Positions 37,479-48,496 of a stretch of 64,000 nt of DNA are shown here, in pieces. A program made the position numbers and the translations under genes. Location: contig NZ_CM003596.1 of assembly GCF_001435845.1 (NCBI RefSeq), positions 3,085,298 through 3,149,297 of the forward strand, read 5' to 3'. Every line of letters starts with the position of its first letter. Position 1 is the stretch's first letter. Source of the stretch: Psychrobacter sp. P11G3. Its GTDB lineage: Bacteria > Pseudomonadota > Gammaproteobacteria > Pseudomonadales > Moraxellaceae. The notes beneath the pieces are model-generated. The model saw nothing but the letters and a program-made list of their open reading frames with translations. It was not told the DNA's origin and did not search any database.

Positions 37479-39155
37479 ATGATATCTGTAAACACTGTTG
37501 TGGCTGACTATAGAAAAACAGATATACCTAGATATAACGATAACCCATTCATTGAAGCACTACCTCCTATCGCTGAACCGAAAGCTGTTATTGAGACACT
37601 TAGAAGTCGTGTTGATATCTTATATTCAGATAAAAATGCAAGTCCTACTAGGAGAGCCCACTTACTCGTAGGACTGATGAATAATTTTTTTCAGCCAATT
37701 ATTCGACATATTCAATTAGAAAGCAAACTTTCCATTATGCTACGTGAAGGTTATGTGGGAAGGAATTTACATGGTGGTAACCTAGCTCAGTCTCTACAAG
37801 AAGGTTATAGAAGAGTTAAAGATGGTGAAGCAGACAGCTTTCAGTATGGTCCTCTAGAATCTACAGCTAGCAGCCTAGCTTTTATAGGTTGCTCAGGAAG
37901 TGGAAAAACTACCACAATCAGTCGTATTCTTAATACCTACCCCCAATGTATCTACCATACAAAACATAACTTCACTCAAATCGTATACTTAAAAATAGAT
38001 TGTCCACACGATGGTTCTCTAAAAAGTCTCTGCCTACATTTTTTTCGTGCTATTGATAAGGCATTGAGCACAAACTACGAAAAACGATATGGTCAAAAAA
38101 GGAACAGTATTGAAACACTAATGAGTTTAATGGGGCAGCTGGCGAACCATCATGCTATTGGCTTACTGATTATCGATGAAATCCAACATTTAAGTATTAG
38201 TAAATCTGGTGGTAGCGAGAAAATGTTGAATTTTTTTGTGACGCTAGTTAATACTATCAATCTACCAGTCGTTATGATCGGTACACCTAAAGCCCGTTTT
38301 ATATTTGATGAAGACTTTCGTTCTGCTAGACGTGGTGCTGGAATGGGTTCTGTATTTTGGGAACAAATGAAACAAGGAAGCTGTAAACATACCTCTCAGG
38401 AATGGCATTCATTTACAAATACGCTATGGAAATATCAATGGCTAAACCGGGCTGACACTGAGTTATCCAAGGAAATACGTGATGTATGGTATGAATTATC
38501 ACAAGGTATTTTAGACATTGTCGTAAAAATATTTGTATTAGCTCAATTTAGAGCAATAGAATCTGGCATTGAGAAAATTACAGTCAGAGTATTACAAACA
38601 ACCTATGAAGAAGACCTGAAACCGATTCATCCAATGATAAAAGCCCTACAGTCAGGGATCCCTGACCGTATCGCACAGTATTCAGATCTTGTCACTCCAG
38701 AAGTTGATCAAAAAATACTACAGTTCCAGCAGCGTATTAATGAAAAGTTAGATGATATAGACGATGAGACTATTTATCAGGGTGATGAATCAAGCATCAG
38801 ATTGCATCGTTTACTCAAGGATACAGGGTGTGATTCAGAGCTACTTCCTACTGTAGTAACACAAATCGTAGCAACACACCCTAATACTGAGACACTACAA
38901 CTCCTTGTCATGGCAGCTCAACAGTTAAAGGATTTACAGGCTAGTCCCTCAATACCAAATGGAAGCAATCACAGTAATATTATAAAAGCGCAAAAATCAA
39001 AACTTATCAGGAAAAATGATTGGCAAAAACTTGATAACAATGACCTTAGATTCCTATACAGCCAAAAGTCTGAATCACTACCATTTTATGACTACTTGAA
39101 GAGTAATCATAAAACGGTAGTCTTCGACTTTAATAAATGGTTAGAAGCTATCTAA
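37479..39155 (+). CDS. tnsC: Tn7 target regulator TnsC (AAA+ ATPase)
   Basis: A 558-residue AAA+ ATPase linking the target selector (TnsD or TnsE) to the TnsAB transposase and enforcing target immunity. Walker A is GCSGSGKTT (residues 137-145) and Walker B LLIIDE (229-234). The length agrees with Tn7 TnsC (555). The ATG at 37,479 with GAGGA eight bases upstream is preferred over an in-frame TTG at 37,464. tnsD starts one base after its stop codon. Confidence 0.95.
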   Translation: MISVNTVVADYRKTDIPRYNDNPFIEALPPIAEPKAVIETLRSRVDILYSDKNASPTRRAHLLVGLMNNFFQPIIRHIQLESKLSIMLREGYVGRNLHGGNLAQSLQEGYRRVKDGEADSFQYGPLESTASSLAFIGCSGSGKTTTISRILNTYPQCIYHTKHNFTQIVYLKIDCPHDGSLKSLCLHFFRAIDKALSTNYEKRYGQKRNSIETLMSLMGQLANHHAIGLLIIDEIQHLSISKSGGSEKMLNFFVTLVNTINLPVVMIGTPKARFIFDEDFRSARRGAGMGSVFWEQMKQGSCKHTSQEWHSFTNTLWKYQWLNRADTELSKEIRDVWYELSQGILDIVVKIFVLAQFRAIESGIEKITVRVLQTTYEEDLKPIHPMIKALQSGIPDRIAQYSDLVTPEVDQKILQFQQRINEKLDDIDDETIYQGDESSIRLHRLLKDTGCDSELLPTVVTQIVATHPNTETLQLLVMAAQQLKDLQASPSIPNGSNHSNIIKAQKSKLIRKNDWQKLDNNDLRFLYSQKSESLPFYDYLKSNHKTVVFDFNKWLEAI

Positions 39156-39156
39156 A

Positions 39157-40716
39157 ATGCTTAACTTTCCCATGCTGTATAAAAATGAACTGATCTATAG
39201 TGTCATTGCTAGAGCTGGTGTCAGAGCTGGCATTACGAGCCCAAAACAGCTACTTGATGAGGTTTTTGATAATCGAAAAGTCATTGCCACAATTGATTTA
39301 CCTAACCAGGTATCCTCTATCGTAAAGTTATATCGTAGCCATCAATACAAAATAGAAACCTTAATCTATAGCCATACCCTATTTCCTATTTATGCATCAT
39401 TTATTCCTGAAGGTAGACGTAGACAGTGCTTAGCATGGATGAAAGAAGAGTCACGCGGTTCCGTACATCTAGCAGTAGGACTAAACGCTTCCAGCGTACC
39501 CACACCTAAAAAAGTGCGCTATTGCCCCTCTTGTTTTAAAAAACAGCTAGAAGTTTTAGGTGAGTGTTACTGGTCAAGACTGTGGCAAATACAGGGAGTG
39601 AATTGCTGCCTTAAACATGGCACTCTAATTGAGTCTGAGCTTGATTTTCGTCCTAGTGCACGACATTCATATGTTTCAGCCAATTTTGAAGATAATGCTG
39701 CTATCGTTCAAACCAATGCATCCGAAACAGATATTTTTGTCACCCATAAAGCCCTAGAGTTGTTAACCTTACCGCCTTTACCATCTCCTAGCTATGAACA
39801 ATGGTCTCTGTTTTACAAAAACTTAGCCTTGTCGGCCAATTGTAATAGAGGCTCGGGACATATCGACTTTGATAGTATCGTAAATAAGTTGTTAGATAGA
39901 TGGAGTATCAGTAATCTACATCAATTCAACTTGCATGATTTAGATGCAGATAATAGCTGGTTACGTTCAATATTTCGTAAACACAGAAAAAGCTTCAGCT
40001 ACCTTCAGCATCTTATTGTCATTGAAGCATTTATTGACCGGAACTGGTATTTTAAAGAGATTATTTCGCACGTAAGTGCGCTAAGTATAAAAAAAGAAGA
40101 TGAATCACTAAAATCTAGCGAAAAGCCTGCTTCAAATGTACAACTTAAGCGCGACCAATGGCAAAACCTATTAGTAGCGTGTCAGAAAAGCATCAAGCAA
40201 GCTCGGCAAAAAGATGGTGGGTTATATGCTTGGCTCTACCGTCATGATAAATCATGGCTACTTTCTTACAACAGGTCCCATCATAGTAAACATATTGAAA
40301 ATGGTATAAAGCACGATTGGCCCAAACGAGATAGATTGTACGTAAGGCAGCTAATAAACATTAAAAACACCCTAATATGGAATCTAGATAGCCCTAGAAG
40401 ATCAAGCAACTGGTGGTTACATCAAGCCAAAACCTCTTCGACAGTTGAGAAGAACTTGGACAAACTGCCTTTGATATCTAGCTTTCTCTCTAAATATAGT
40501 GAGAGTGTAAGCGATTATCAAATTAGGCGACTAACTCGGGTATATATATCTAGAATCTCTAGCGGTGAGTCACTATCAGACTGGATAATACTACGCAAAG
40601 CTGGATTAAGTGAGCAAAGACTCACTGCAGAGGCTAGCCGTTTTCACAGATCCATAGGTCGTTTAATTGAAATAGAAAATTGGAACTTTAAACATGGAAA
40701 TAACAGTCTTACCTAA
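39157..40716 (+). CDS. tnsD: Tn7 target selector TnsD (TniQ family)
   Basis: A 519-residue TniQ-family DNA-binding protein that recognises the 3' end of glmS and directs insertion just downstream. It begins FPMLYKNELIYSVIARAGV like Tn7 TnsD. The zinc finger is CPSC (near residue 126) followed by C-x2-H in NCCLKHGT. KSIFRKHRKSFSYLQH-type and DYQIRRLTR blocks are conserved. The element sits at the attTn7 site, as expected for an active TnsD. Its 3' end overlaps tnsE by 23 bases. Confidence 0.95.
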   Translation: MLNFPMLYKNELIYSVIARAGVRAGITSPKQLLDEVFDNRKVIATIDLPNQVSSIVKLYRSHQYKIETLIYSHTLFPIYASFIPEGRRRQCLAWMKEESRGSVHLAVGLNASSVPTPKKVRYCPSCFKKQLEVLGECYWSRLWQIQGVNCCLKHGTLIESELDFRPSARHSYVSANFEDNAAIVQTNASETDIFVTHKALELLTLPPLPSPSYEQWSLFYKNLALSANCNRGSGHIDFDSIVNKLLDRWSISNLHQFNLHDLDADNSWLRSIFRKHRKSFSYLQHLIVIEAFIDRNWYFKEIISHVSALSIKKEDESLKSSEKPASNVQLKRDQWQNLLVACQKSIKQARQKDGGLYAWLYRHDKSWLLSYNRSHHSKHIENGIKHDWPKRDRLYVRQLINIKNTLIWNLDSPRRSSNWWLHQAKTSSTVEKNLDKLPLISSFLSKYSESVSDYQIRRLTRVYISRISSGESLSDWIILRKAGLSEQRLTAEASRFHRSIGRLIEIENWNFKHGNNSLT

Positions 40717-42286
40717 TGATGCATATTTGACCAACATAGGCTCCTTATCTAGGAAATCAGGATATGACAGCTGGCTAATAACTGTAAATTATAGTAATGG
40801 CAAAGGTGAAAACGACTGGAAAGGCATAAAATTTAGCAATGCGCCTGCTCTATGTCGCGGCAGAATTTACTCAAATGACTATTATGATGGCAGTAAAAAA
40901 GGTCCTGTTTTTGAGTTTACTATTGACGATCTGGAAGACTGGTTTGATTTTGAGTACTTCCATGCTAAATATTTTGAATCCCCTACTTCGGTTACATTAA
41001 GCTCAGTAGGCGCTCGAAATATTTCAGCGGTATGCCATATCCCAAAATTTGAATTAGCCAGAGTTCTGTTTTTTTATAATGCATACTTAGCAACATCTGG
41101 ACTTCAAGAGAGAGCCTTACATCTCGATTTCAATACTAGTTTTATTGATGGGAAACACATTATAGAGGTACTGCCACATTGTCCACTTACCCAAAAAGAT
41201 TTTAAAGATGATGTACTGAGAAGTCATTTAGCTTGGTTACTACTAAATAATGAGATGCGCCAAAGCTATGACAGTATCTATAAGCACCTAATACGAGAAA
41301 CCACACATAATAGTGACTACGAAAACTGGATTTTTAATTTCACACCACCACCGCTTAAAAACATTAAGATTAAAGCACGATTTTATAAGAATCAGAATGG
41401 TGTTTATCGAGTTGATGAAATTCTATCTATCAGCAACCTAATCTCTAATATTGACTTTGATGTACACTTCATAGGAGAGCACTTTGTAGACAATAAACAA
41501 TCTATCAATCCATTGGCTACTGAAGTGGCGGTTAAACCTCAAAATAGCGACAACTCACATACTATTGATGATGCCAGTGAGGCTGATATTGATAGAAGCA
41601 AACAAACTATAGATACAAATCAAGTCGCCTTACAGTTTCAAGACCCTATTAAAACAAGCCTCGATTATAAAAAAATCAGGTCAAGAAAAGGTCCTAAACT
41701 AGCAGATGAGGAAGATATTGATGGCGAACCCAAGACAAACTTTGTGGCGACTGACGACGCAACTGTATTTGGCAACGTTGCACAAGGTGACTATCAGAAT
41801 ATCCAAAAAAACCCTGACCAGACTATCAATAACGCAAAAAGCTTTAAAGCAATTACTGAACTTTTAGAACGTTTTACAGCTGAGTATGATACTGATCTTT
41901 TCCGACAGTTTCATAAGCTTCCTAAAGTGAAGTACTGTCGTAGGCACATAACTGAAGATGGGCTTCCACGTAATATGATGGAAGCTAGGTTTGAATATGA
42001 TAACCAACTATTCTCAGTTTTTGAGGTATATACTAAAGATATTAAAAAACGCTTATCAACGCTAATCGTTAAGGTTGACAGCTACAATCAACTTGAACGC
42101 AAAATGCAGAGGTTTATGACGAGTATAGTCAAAGGCTCAATCTCTTGGACAGATGCGGCACTGCTATTGGGTGATTACAAAACGCTTAATCATCCTACTG
42201 GCTTTTATGAAAAAGAATGCGATGAAAGAATGCTACAAAAATGGCTCAACGGTCTGGAAAAAGAAGTGATTTCATTGGTTTCTTAG
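40694..42286 (+). CDS. tnsE: Tn7 target selector TnsE
   Basis: A 530-residue protein matching Tn7 TnsE (538 residues), which directs transposition into replicating DNA such as conjugal plasmids by binding the sliding clamp and 3'-recessed ends. Shared blocks are IGSLSRKSGYDSWLITV at the N-terminus, HIPKFELARVLFFYNAYL (about 111-128), the FTPPPLKNIKIKARF stretch, and the C-terminal domain from about residue 395 (LPKVKYCRRHITEDGLPRN; NHPTGFYE). The middle (270-390) is acidic and variable. The presence of tnsE suggests that the element can also spread by plasmids. Confidence 0.9.
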   Translation: MEITVLPNDAYLTNIGSLSRKSGYDSWLITVNYSNGKGENDWKGIKFSNAPALCRGRIYSNDYYDGSKKGPVFEFTIDDLEDWFDFEYFHAKYFESPTSVTLSSVGARNISAVCHIPKFELARVLFFYNAYLATSGLQERALHLDFNTSFIDGKHIIEVLPHCPLTQKDFKDDVLRSHLAWLLLNNEMRQSYDSIYKHLIRETTHNSDYENWIFNFTPPPLKNIKIKARFYKNQNGVYRVDEILSISNLISNIDFDVHFIGEHFVDNKQSINPLATEVAVKPQNSDNSHTIDDASEADIDRSKQTIDTNQVALQFQDPIKTSLDYKKIRSRKGPKLADEEDIDGEPKTNFVATDDATVFGNVAQGDYQNIQKNPDQTINNAKSFKAITELLERFTAEYDTDLFRQFHKLPKVKYCRRHITEDGLPRNMMEARFEYDNQLFSVFEVYTKDIKKRLSTLIVKVDSYNQLERKMQRFMTSIVKGSISWTDAALLLGDYKTLNHPTGFYEKECDERMLQKWLNGLEKEVISLVS

Positions 42287-42335
42287 AAACTGTATTAACT
42301 GTTAAACAAGCACGGGTTTGACATAAACACTGCAT

Positions 42336-42364
42336 AAAAAATCCGACTCGAAGTCGGATTTTTT
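42336..42364. terminator. Bidirectional terminator between tnsE and hsdS
   Basis: Stem AAAAAATCCGACT / AGTCGGATTTTTT with a 3-base loop. It closes the tns operon on the plus strand and the hsd operon on the minus strand, and so marks the border between transposition genes and cargo. Confidence 0.93.
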
Positions 42365-42397
42365 ATGTCACCTAAATATCTAGCCCAATACTAAAAC

Positions 42398-44188
42398 TCA
42401 CCCCAAAGCCTGATCAACCAACGCGTCGGTAAGCTGAACTTGCGTCTCTTGAGACTGTCTTATCTTCTCTTTTAGCTGGTCGCAAATAGCCATTAGCTCG
42501 TCGATTTTAGCAACGATGCGCAGCTGTTCTGCAAGAGGTGGTGTTGGCAATAAGATTGCACGACTTTTTGTGACTGAAATATTATCCTGACCAGCTGTTC
42601 CTATTAGCGCAATCTTGTCAAGAAACATACCTGAAACTAAGTAGGTATAGATAAATTTATTTAGATCTGAAATGAATGGTCTAAACATCACAATGGCCTG
42701 ATTGCAGTTCCATTGTGGATAGGTATCGGGAATGATAGCTATCTTTCCTAGAGGTGGACCTACAATATTCATTATCACATCTCCTGGGCAAAGCTGAGAG
42801 CGCTTCAAACTTGAAGAGTGATAACTTTCCTCAATAAATTGTGGTTGGTATTCAAAATCTATTTTTTGGTTTCTTATATTATAAACCTTCAAGTATGGGA
42901 TACCTGTTTCATCTATAAATGAATTCTTAGGTGGCGTTGATCCAGAAGTTATACCATCGCATATATCATCTAATCGACACCATTCCCACCCTAATGGTAA
43001 ATCAAATAATTTTTCTTCATTTTCGATAGGTGGTAATGCTTTACGTGGCTTAATTTTCTTATCTTGAATCAACTGCTCTTTCTCTTCCGCAATCTTTTCT
43101 AACAACACCGAAGCAGGCTCATCTTCTGGATTCTGCGGAACTAACTTACCCATCACCGCCAATTGTAATACAGTTTGCTTTAGGGCTTCGATGCTTTGCT
43201 CAGTCGTAAATAGGCTATCAAAATGCTCAGAAATTCTCGCCCAGTTTTGCGCTAATTCATCAGAATCAGTGCTATCTGTCAACGTGGCTAATAAGACTTC
43301 TACAAGCGTGGCGTGAGCGTCGATACTGGCTTCGGTTTGCTGCTCTAGCTGATCACATAGCATCATGAGTTCATCGACTTTAGCGACAATACGGTGTTGT
43401 TCGTTGGTAGGTGGTATAGGAATTAAGCCACTAAAAAACTGCTTATCGTTAATAGCTGGATAAGCAATACCAGTTTGGCAGCTCTCTACATAGCTAACGA
43501 AACTAGGTGACCTTAAGTATCGATATACAAAGCTACTAGATATACCGTCTAAAGGATGTATTATAGAAAATGCAGTGCTAGCAATAGGTTCTGGCTCAAA
43601 CTCTCTATTAACAACTGCAATATTCAAGAGATAAGGTCTAATAGTCGAATATATAACAGTCCCTTTTTTTACAATCTTTCTTGCTCGGGAGGGAGCATTA
43701 TCAGCATTTAAAACATCAGCATTTTCAATTAGACCAAGCTTTTTGTCTATTGACCCGACATCTATATACGTGAAATCGGTATCTGGATTTTTTTGTCCCC
43801 AATCATGTCCAATATCTAATAACAGACACCACTCCCAGCCTAATGGCAACTCAAAAGGCTCATCTTCTTTAATAAATTTTGGCAGTGTTCTCGGTTTTTT
43901 GATTTTTTTGTCTTTAATTAACTGAGCCTTTTCAACTGCTATTTTCTCTAACAAAATAGAGGCAGACTCATCATTAGCATCCTGCGGCACTAGCTTGCCA
44001 CGTACTGCCAACTCCAAGATCAGCTCACGTAATTTGCTAATGCCGTATAGCTCATACTTCTTACTGCTACCACGCCCACTAGTCGATTTAGGCAATATAG
44101 CGCTGGTCCAGATATCGATATGTTCAGTGATTAGCTGCTCTGGCTTGCTTATGTCTTTACTCATCTCTAAGCTCGTTTTTACATTCAT
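42398..44188 (-). CDS. hsdS: Type I restriction-modification specificity subunit HsdS
   Basis: A 596-residue subunit that reads the bipartite DNA target for the type I enzyme. There are two target-recognition domains (about residues 115-270 and 400-560), each preceded by a near-repeat: LRELILELAVRGKLVPQDAND...LPLGWEWC and LKQTVLQLAVMGKLVPQNPED...LPLGWEWC, and each followed by a helical spacer with PPTNEQHRIVAKVDELM or PPLAEQLRIVAKIDELM. It is longer than many HsdS (about 400-460) because of the long spacers. It starts two bases after hsdM. The recognised sequence cannot be predicted. Confidence 0.93.
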   Translation of the reverse strand: MNVKTSLEMSKDISKPEQLITEHIDIWTSAILPKSTSGRGSSKKYELYGISKLRELILELAVRGKLVPQDANDESASILLEKIAVEKAQLIKDKKIKKPRTLPKFIKEDEPFELPLGWEWCLLLDIGHDWGQKNPDTDFTYIDVGSIDKKLGLIENADVLNADNAPSRARKIVKKGTVIYSTIRPYLLNIAVVNREFEPEPIASTAFSIIHPLDGISSSFVYRYLRSPSFVSYVESCQTGIAYPAINDKQFFSGLIPIPPTNEQHRIVAKVDELMMLCDQLEQQTEASIDAHATLVEVLLATLTDSTDSDELAQNWARISEHFDSLFTTEQSIEALKQTVLQLAVMGKLVPQNPEDEPASVLLEKIAEEKEQLIQDKKIKPRKALPPIENEEKLFDLPLGWEWCRLDDICDGITSGSTPPKNSFIDETGIPYLKVYNIRNQKIDFEYQPQFIEESYHSSSLKRSQLCPGDVIMNIVGPPLGKIAIIPDTYPQWNCNQAIVMFRPFISDLNKFIYTYLVSGMFLDKIALIGTAGQDNISVTKSRAILLPTPPLAEQLRIVAKIDELMAICDQLKEKIRQSQETQVQLTDALVDQALG

Positions 44189-44190
44189 AG

Positions 44191-45666
44191 CTACTTGTCC
44201 TCTGTCGTGTTAGCAGACAGTGCAGCACCCAGTACTTCTTTTAATTGGCTGCGTAACGTATCGATGCTCTGTTGTTGCTCTGCATATTCAGCCAGTAGCT
44301 TATTAGGATCATAATCAATGACCTCGCCTTGGTAGGGGTTTGAGATATCAAGGTTATAGTTACGCTCGATGACCTCTTCAATACTGACCTTCCAAGCATG
44401 ATTGTTTTCAACACGACTGGCGAAGCCGTCAGATTCATCACCCCACCAGTCAATCTCGGTTTGAAACTCTTCAAACTTCATTGGTTTGGTTTTGCTGTAG
44501 TTTTTGACGCCTTCAGGATAAGGATGCTCATAAAACCAAATATCTTTGGTTGGCTGGCCTTTGGTAAAGAAGAGAATATTGGTCTTAATACCCGTATAAG
44601 GGTTAAACACACCGTTTGGTAAGCGCACGATAGTATGCAGATTACATTCTTCTGTCAGCATCTTCTTTAGCTTGGTTTTTACCCCTTCGCCAAATAAAGT
44701 ACCATCAGGTAATACGATGGCAGCGCGACCTTTATCTTTCAAAACCTCAATGATTAATTGTAAAAACAAATCAGCCGTTTCGCGCGTTTGGAACTCAGCA
44801 GGGAAGTTTTTTTCGATACCGTGCTCTTCAGTGCCACCAAAAGGCGGATTGGTTACGATGACATCAATATCGCTGTCCCAGCTAGACAGCGGCTTATTTA
44901 AGGTATTATCGTGGCGTATCTGTACGGGAACTTCGATACCATGCAGCATCATATTGGTCGTACAGAGCAAATGCGGCAGTTGTTTCTTTTCAAACCCTAG
45001 AATCTGCTGCTGTAGTACTTGGTGATCTTCAGCAGTTTCAACATAGTTGTTTTTGACATGATCGAACGAACAGGCCAAAAACCCACCTGTACCACAAGCT
45101 GGATCCATGACGCGCTCACCGAGCTTTGGATCCACACGGTCAACGATGAAGCGTGTCACAGCACGAGGGGTATAAAACTCACCTGCATTGCCTGCACTCT
45201 GTAAATCACGCAGCAGTTGCTCATAAATATCACCAAATAGATGACGCTCATCTGAGCGGTTAAAATCCACTTCGTTGAGCTTATTAATCACTTGGCGTAG
45301 CAGCGTGCCGTTTTTCATATAGTTGTAGGCATCGCTCAAACCTTGACGCACCACAAAGCCACGTGGGTTGGTATCTACTGGCGCTGTTAGGTTTTTTAGC
45401 TCAACGAATATTTCATCGTTTACGAACTCTAGTAACTCCTCACCAGTGATACCTTCGGGATCAGCCGCCCAATTACGCCAAAGGTATTGCTCAGGGATGG
45501 GAGTTTTATAGTTTTCTTGTTCGAACTCAAGCGCTTCTTCTTGCGCATCAAATATCTTGAGAAACAATAACCATGACAATTGGCTTAAACGTTGGGCATC
45601 ACCATCGACACCAGCATCTTGACGCATGATATCTTGAATAGACTTGATAACTGAACTGATTGACAT
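44191..45666 (-). CDS. hsdM: Type I restriction-modification methyltransferase HsdM
   Basis: A 491-residue N6-adenine DNA methyltransferase. The helical N-terminal domain (HsdM_N) covers about residues 1-140, followed by the SAM motif DPACGTGGFL at 188-197 and the catalytic NPPF at 273-276. It works with HsdS to methylate the target and with HsdR to restrict unmodified DNA. It is the middle gene of the hsdR-hsdM-hsdS run, 127 bases after hsdR. Confidence 0.95.
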   Translation of the reverse strand: MSISSVIKSIQDIMRQDAGVDGDAQRLSQLSWLLFLKIFDAQEEALEFEQENYKTPIPEQYLWRNWAADPEGITGEELLEFVNDEIFVELKNLTAPVDTNPRGFVVRQGLSDAYNYMKNGTLLRQVINKLNEVDFNRSDERHLFGDIYEQLLRDLQSAGNAGEFYTPRAVTRFIVDRVDPKLGERVMDPACGTGGFLACSFDHVKNNYVETAEDHQVLQQQILGFEKKQLPHLLCTTNMMLHGIEVPVQIRHDNTLNKPLSSWDSDIDVIVTNPPFGGTEEHGIEKNFPAEFQTRETADLFLQLIIEVLKDKGRAAIVLPDGTLFGEGVKTKLKKMLTEECNLHTIVRLPNGVFNPYTGIKTNILFFTKGQPTKDIWFYEHPYPEGVKNYSKTKPMKFEEFQTEIDWWGDESDGFASRVENNHAWKVSIEEVIERNYNLDISNPYQGEVIDYDPNKLLAEYAEQQQSIDTLRSQLKEVLGAALSANTTEDK

Positions 45667-45793
45667 GTTGTTTCTCTTTTTAATAAACGGTAGGTCTTAA
45701 TAAACGATAGATTTTAATAAATAGTATGAATAAAACAAGCCTCAATAAGAGGCTTAGATATATATATATTGTAGCTAAGTTCTTTATAGTCAC

Positions 45794-48229
45794 TTAAGCT
45801 TGTTTAGGTGGCGGTGCCCAATAGATTTCGTTTTCAAGATCACTGATGGCTTGCTGGTAGTCTTGTTTACTACCAAAGCCTTCTCTGACAATTTCCATCG
45901 GACTACCCAGCTGATCAAGTGGCTTTACTTTGAGCACGTTAAGGCTTTCGATTTCTTCTACACCCGCATCAGCATATTTATCGAGCAAGGCATTCAGTAC
46001 TTTTTGAGCAGTTTCTGAATACTTGGTAAAGTAATTGCGTTTTTTAACTTCATTCGCACGTTCACGACGGGTCAAAGGTGGTTGATCATATACCACATGG
46101 CAAATTAGGTCGAAGGGATCCATATCTGACCCAATTTCTTCCTGCAATGCTTCCCAAATGATACCAGCGTTTGCCAGCTCATCGATGATGGTTTGTTTAC
46201 GCTCAGTATCGTTCCAACGCTTGGTAAACTCATCCAAACTAGCGAACTGTTTGGTAAAAGTTTTGCGAGTATAGTCCTGAAAAGACTCGGTGACCAGCTT
46301 GCCATCAGTATCATAATACTGGATACGCTGTGCCATGACTTGGACAGACACACCTTTCACATGGTATTTTTTCGCAGGTTCACTGACACCCATGTCATCA
46401 CCCATACCAACCCCTAAATCAAAGCCGCTCTTATCATCTTGGGTTGTATAGGCTAGCTCAGTGCCACTCGCAATATCTAACTCTGCGTCTGACTCGCCAT
46501 CGACCACTTCGTCCAGTTCAGCGCTCCCTTCATTAATCTGTGATGGCGTCACAGTCATGATACGTTCAGGAATACCATCGAAGCGCTCATCTGCAAATAG
46601 CTCAGTCGCTTTTTTGAAGTCGAGAATCGTAAACCAAAGCTTGCCATATTTATCATTGATACGAGTACCACGGCCAATAACCTGCTTAAATTTGGTCATC
46701 GATTTGATATTTTGATCTAAGACGATTAGCTTACAAGTTTGAGCATCAACACCAGTCGTCATCAGCTCTGACGTTGTCGCTATTACTGGATAAGGTTTCT
46801 TTGGGTTGATGAAGTTATCAAGCTGCGCTTTGCCCAACTCATCATCACCCGTGATTTTCATGACGTATTTTTCATTCTTTTTAACCTGCTCTGGATTGCA
46901 GTTAATCAAAGCACGGCGCATGCGCTCTGCATGATCAATATCATTACAGAACACAATGGTTTTGGCCATTGGGTCAGTGCGCTGAAGGTAGCTAGTGATG
47001 GTCTGAGCCACCAATTCAGTACGCTCATCAATCACTAAGCTACGATCAAAGTCTTTTTGGTTATAGATACGATCCTCAATTAACTCACCATGCTTATCTG
47101 TCTGTCCTTTGGTTGGACGCCAGCCTTGCATATCGACATCGATATCAACTCGAACCACTTTATAGGGCGCTAAAAATCCATCTTCGATACCCTGTTTTAA
47201 GGTATAGGTATAAACAGGATCTCCAAAGTAATAAGAATTAGAGACATCTTCAGTCTCTTTAGGAGTCGCTGTTAAGCCTACTTGTGTGGCGCTATTAAAG
47301 TACTCTAATATCTCACGCCAAGCACTGTCTTCAGCAGCGCTACCTCGGTGGCACTCGTCAATGACAATCAGGTCAAAAAAGTCTGGCGCAACCTGTTTAA
47401 AGGCTTTCTGATGCTCTTCTGGACCTGTTAATGCTTGATATAAGCCAAGATGAATCTCAAATGCTGGATCAACGGTACGGCCTTCTATTTTGGTCATCGC
47501 AGTGCCAAAAGGCTGAAAGTCATTCACCCGAGTTTGATCGACCAAAATATTGCGGTCTGCTAAAAATAAGATACGTTTCTTTTCTCTCGCTTTCCACAGA
47601 CGCCAGATGATTTGAAATGCAGTGTAGGTTTTACCTGTCCCTGTTGCCATTACGAGTAGGATGCGATCCTGTCCACGAGAAATGGCTTCTATGGTCTTAT
47701 TTATGGCTTGTAGCTGATAGTAGCGTGGTGACTTACCACTGCCATCATCATGATAGTCTTGAGTGATAATAGGCAGTTGAGCTTGCGTATAGCCTTTCCA
47801 CTGGCAGTACTTATTCCATAGCTCAGCTGGCGTCGGAAAATCCCCTAGTGAAATCTCTGTTTCGAGGACAGTAGTACTGGTTTTATCATGAAAAATAAAG
47901 CCATCACCATTGGATGAGAACACAAACGGCACTTCGAGCAGCCCAGCATAATCAAGCGCTTGCTGCATCCCTTTACCAATAGAGTGTTTATTCGCTTTGG
48001 CCTCGATAACCGCAAGCGGTAGATTAGGCTTATGATATAGAACGATATCAGCAGACTTGACCGTTTTACGCACTGCCATTTGACCACGGACGATAACTTT
48101 ACCGTCACGAAGCTTCACCTCTTCGCGAATTTGTGTCATGTCATCCCAACCTGAACTCTTAATGGCAGGCAGAATGAACTTGCTAATAATATCTGTTTCG
48201 GATAACTCTAATTTGTTGATACCAGCCAT
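45794..48229 (-). CDS. hsdR: Type I restriction endonuclease subunit HsdR
   Basis: An 811-residue subunit for DNA translocation and cutting. The N-terminal nuclease domain has Asp61 and Glu76-Ala-Lys78 (VIEAK); the SF2 helicase has Walker A MATGTGKT (194-201) and Walker B DECH (291-294), then the second RecA domain ([22 protein letters not shown]). The last 170 residues resemble the EcoEI-type C-terminal domain, so the system is probably of the EcoEI (type IB) branch. An acidic linker lies at about 565-590. The ATG at 48,229 is the first gene of the operon. Confidence 0.93.
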   Translation of the reverse strand: MAGINKLELSETDIISKFILPAIKSSGWDDMTQIREEVKLRDGKVIVRGQMAVRKTVKSADIVLYHKPNLPLAVIEAKANKHSIGKGMQQALDYAGLLEVPFVFSSNGDGFIFHDKTSTTVLETEISLGDFPTPAELWNKYCQWKGYTQAQLPIITQDYHDDGSGKSPRYYQLQAINKTIEAISRGQDRILLVMATGTGKTYTAFQIIWRLWKAREKKRILFLADRNILVDQTRVNDFQPFGTAMTKIEGRTVDPAFEIHLGLYQALTGPEEHQKAFKQVAPDFFDLIVIDECHRGSAAEDSAWREILEYFNSATQVGLTATPKETEDVSNSYYFGDPVYTYTLKQGIEDGFLAPYKVVRVDIDVDMQGWRPTKGQTDKHGELIEDRIYNQKDFDRSLVIDERTELVAQTITSYLQRTDPMAKTIVFCNDIDHAERMRRALINCNPEQVKKNEKYVMKITGDDELGKAQLDNFINPKKPYPVIATTSELMTTGVDAQTCKLIVLDQNIKSMTKFKQVIGRGTRINDKYGKLWFTILDFKKATELFADERFDGIPERIMTVTPSQINEGSAELDEVVDGESDAELDIASGTELAYTTQDDKSGFDLGVGMGDDMGVSEPAKKYHVKGVSVQVMAQRIQYYDTDGKLVTESFQDYTRKTFTKQFASLDEFTKRWNDTERKQTIIDELANAGIIWEALQEEIGSDMDPFDLICHVVYDQPPLTRRERANEVKKRNYFTKYSETAQKVLNALLDKYADAGVEEIESLNVLKVKPLDQLGSPMEIVREGFGSKQDYQQAISDLENEIYWAPPPKQA

Positions 48230-48496
48230 GGCAGTAGGCTTCCTATCTAGCTAGTGTTGGGTGTAACTTATACTTTAACATATGTTGTGTATTATTCTTC
48301 TGTTGAAGTATCAACCTTGTAGTAGCTAAATACCTTTGAGGCAAAATTAGTCGAATAGAATAACTTGTCAAAGCTGCTATAAAGATTTTTATAGCATAAG
48401 AAATAAATAAACATTTTTTTAGTAAAATTAAATCGATTTTATTTTAAAACAACTATACTTTCCTAAAATCTACTAATAATAGTCACGGGGAATTAC

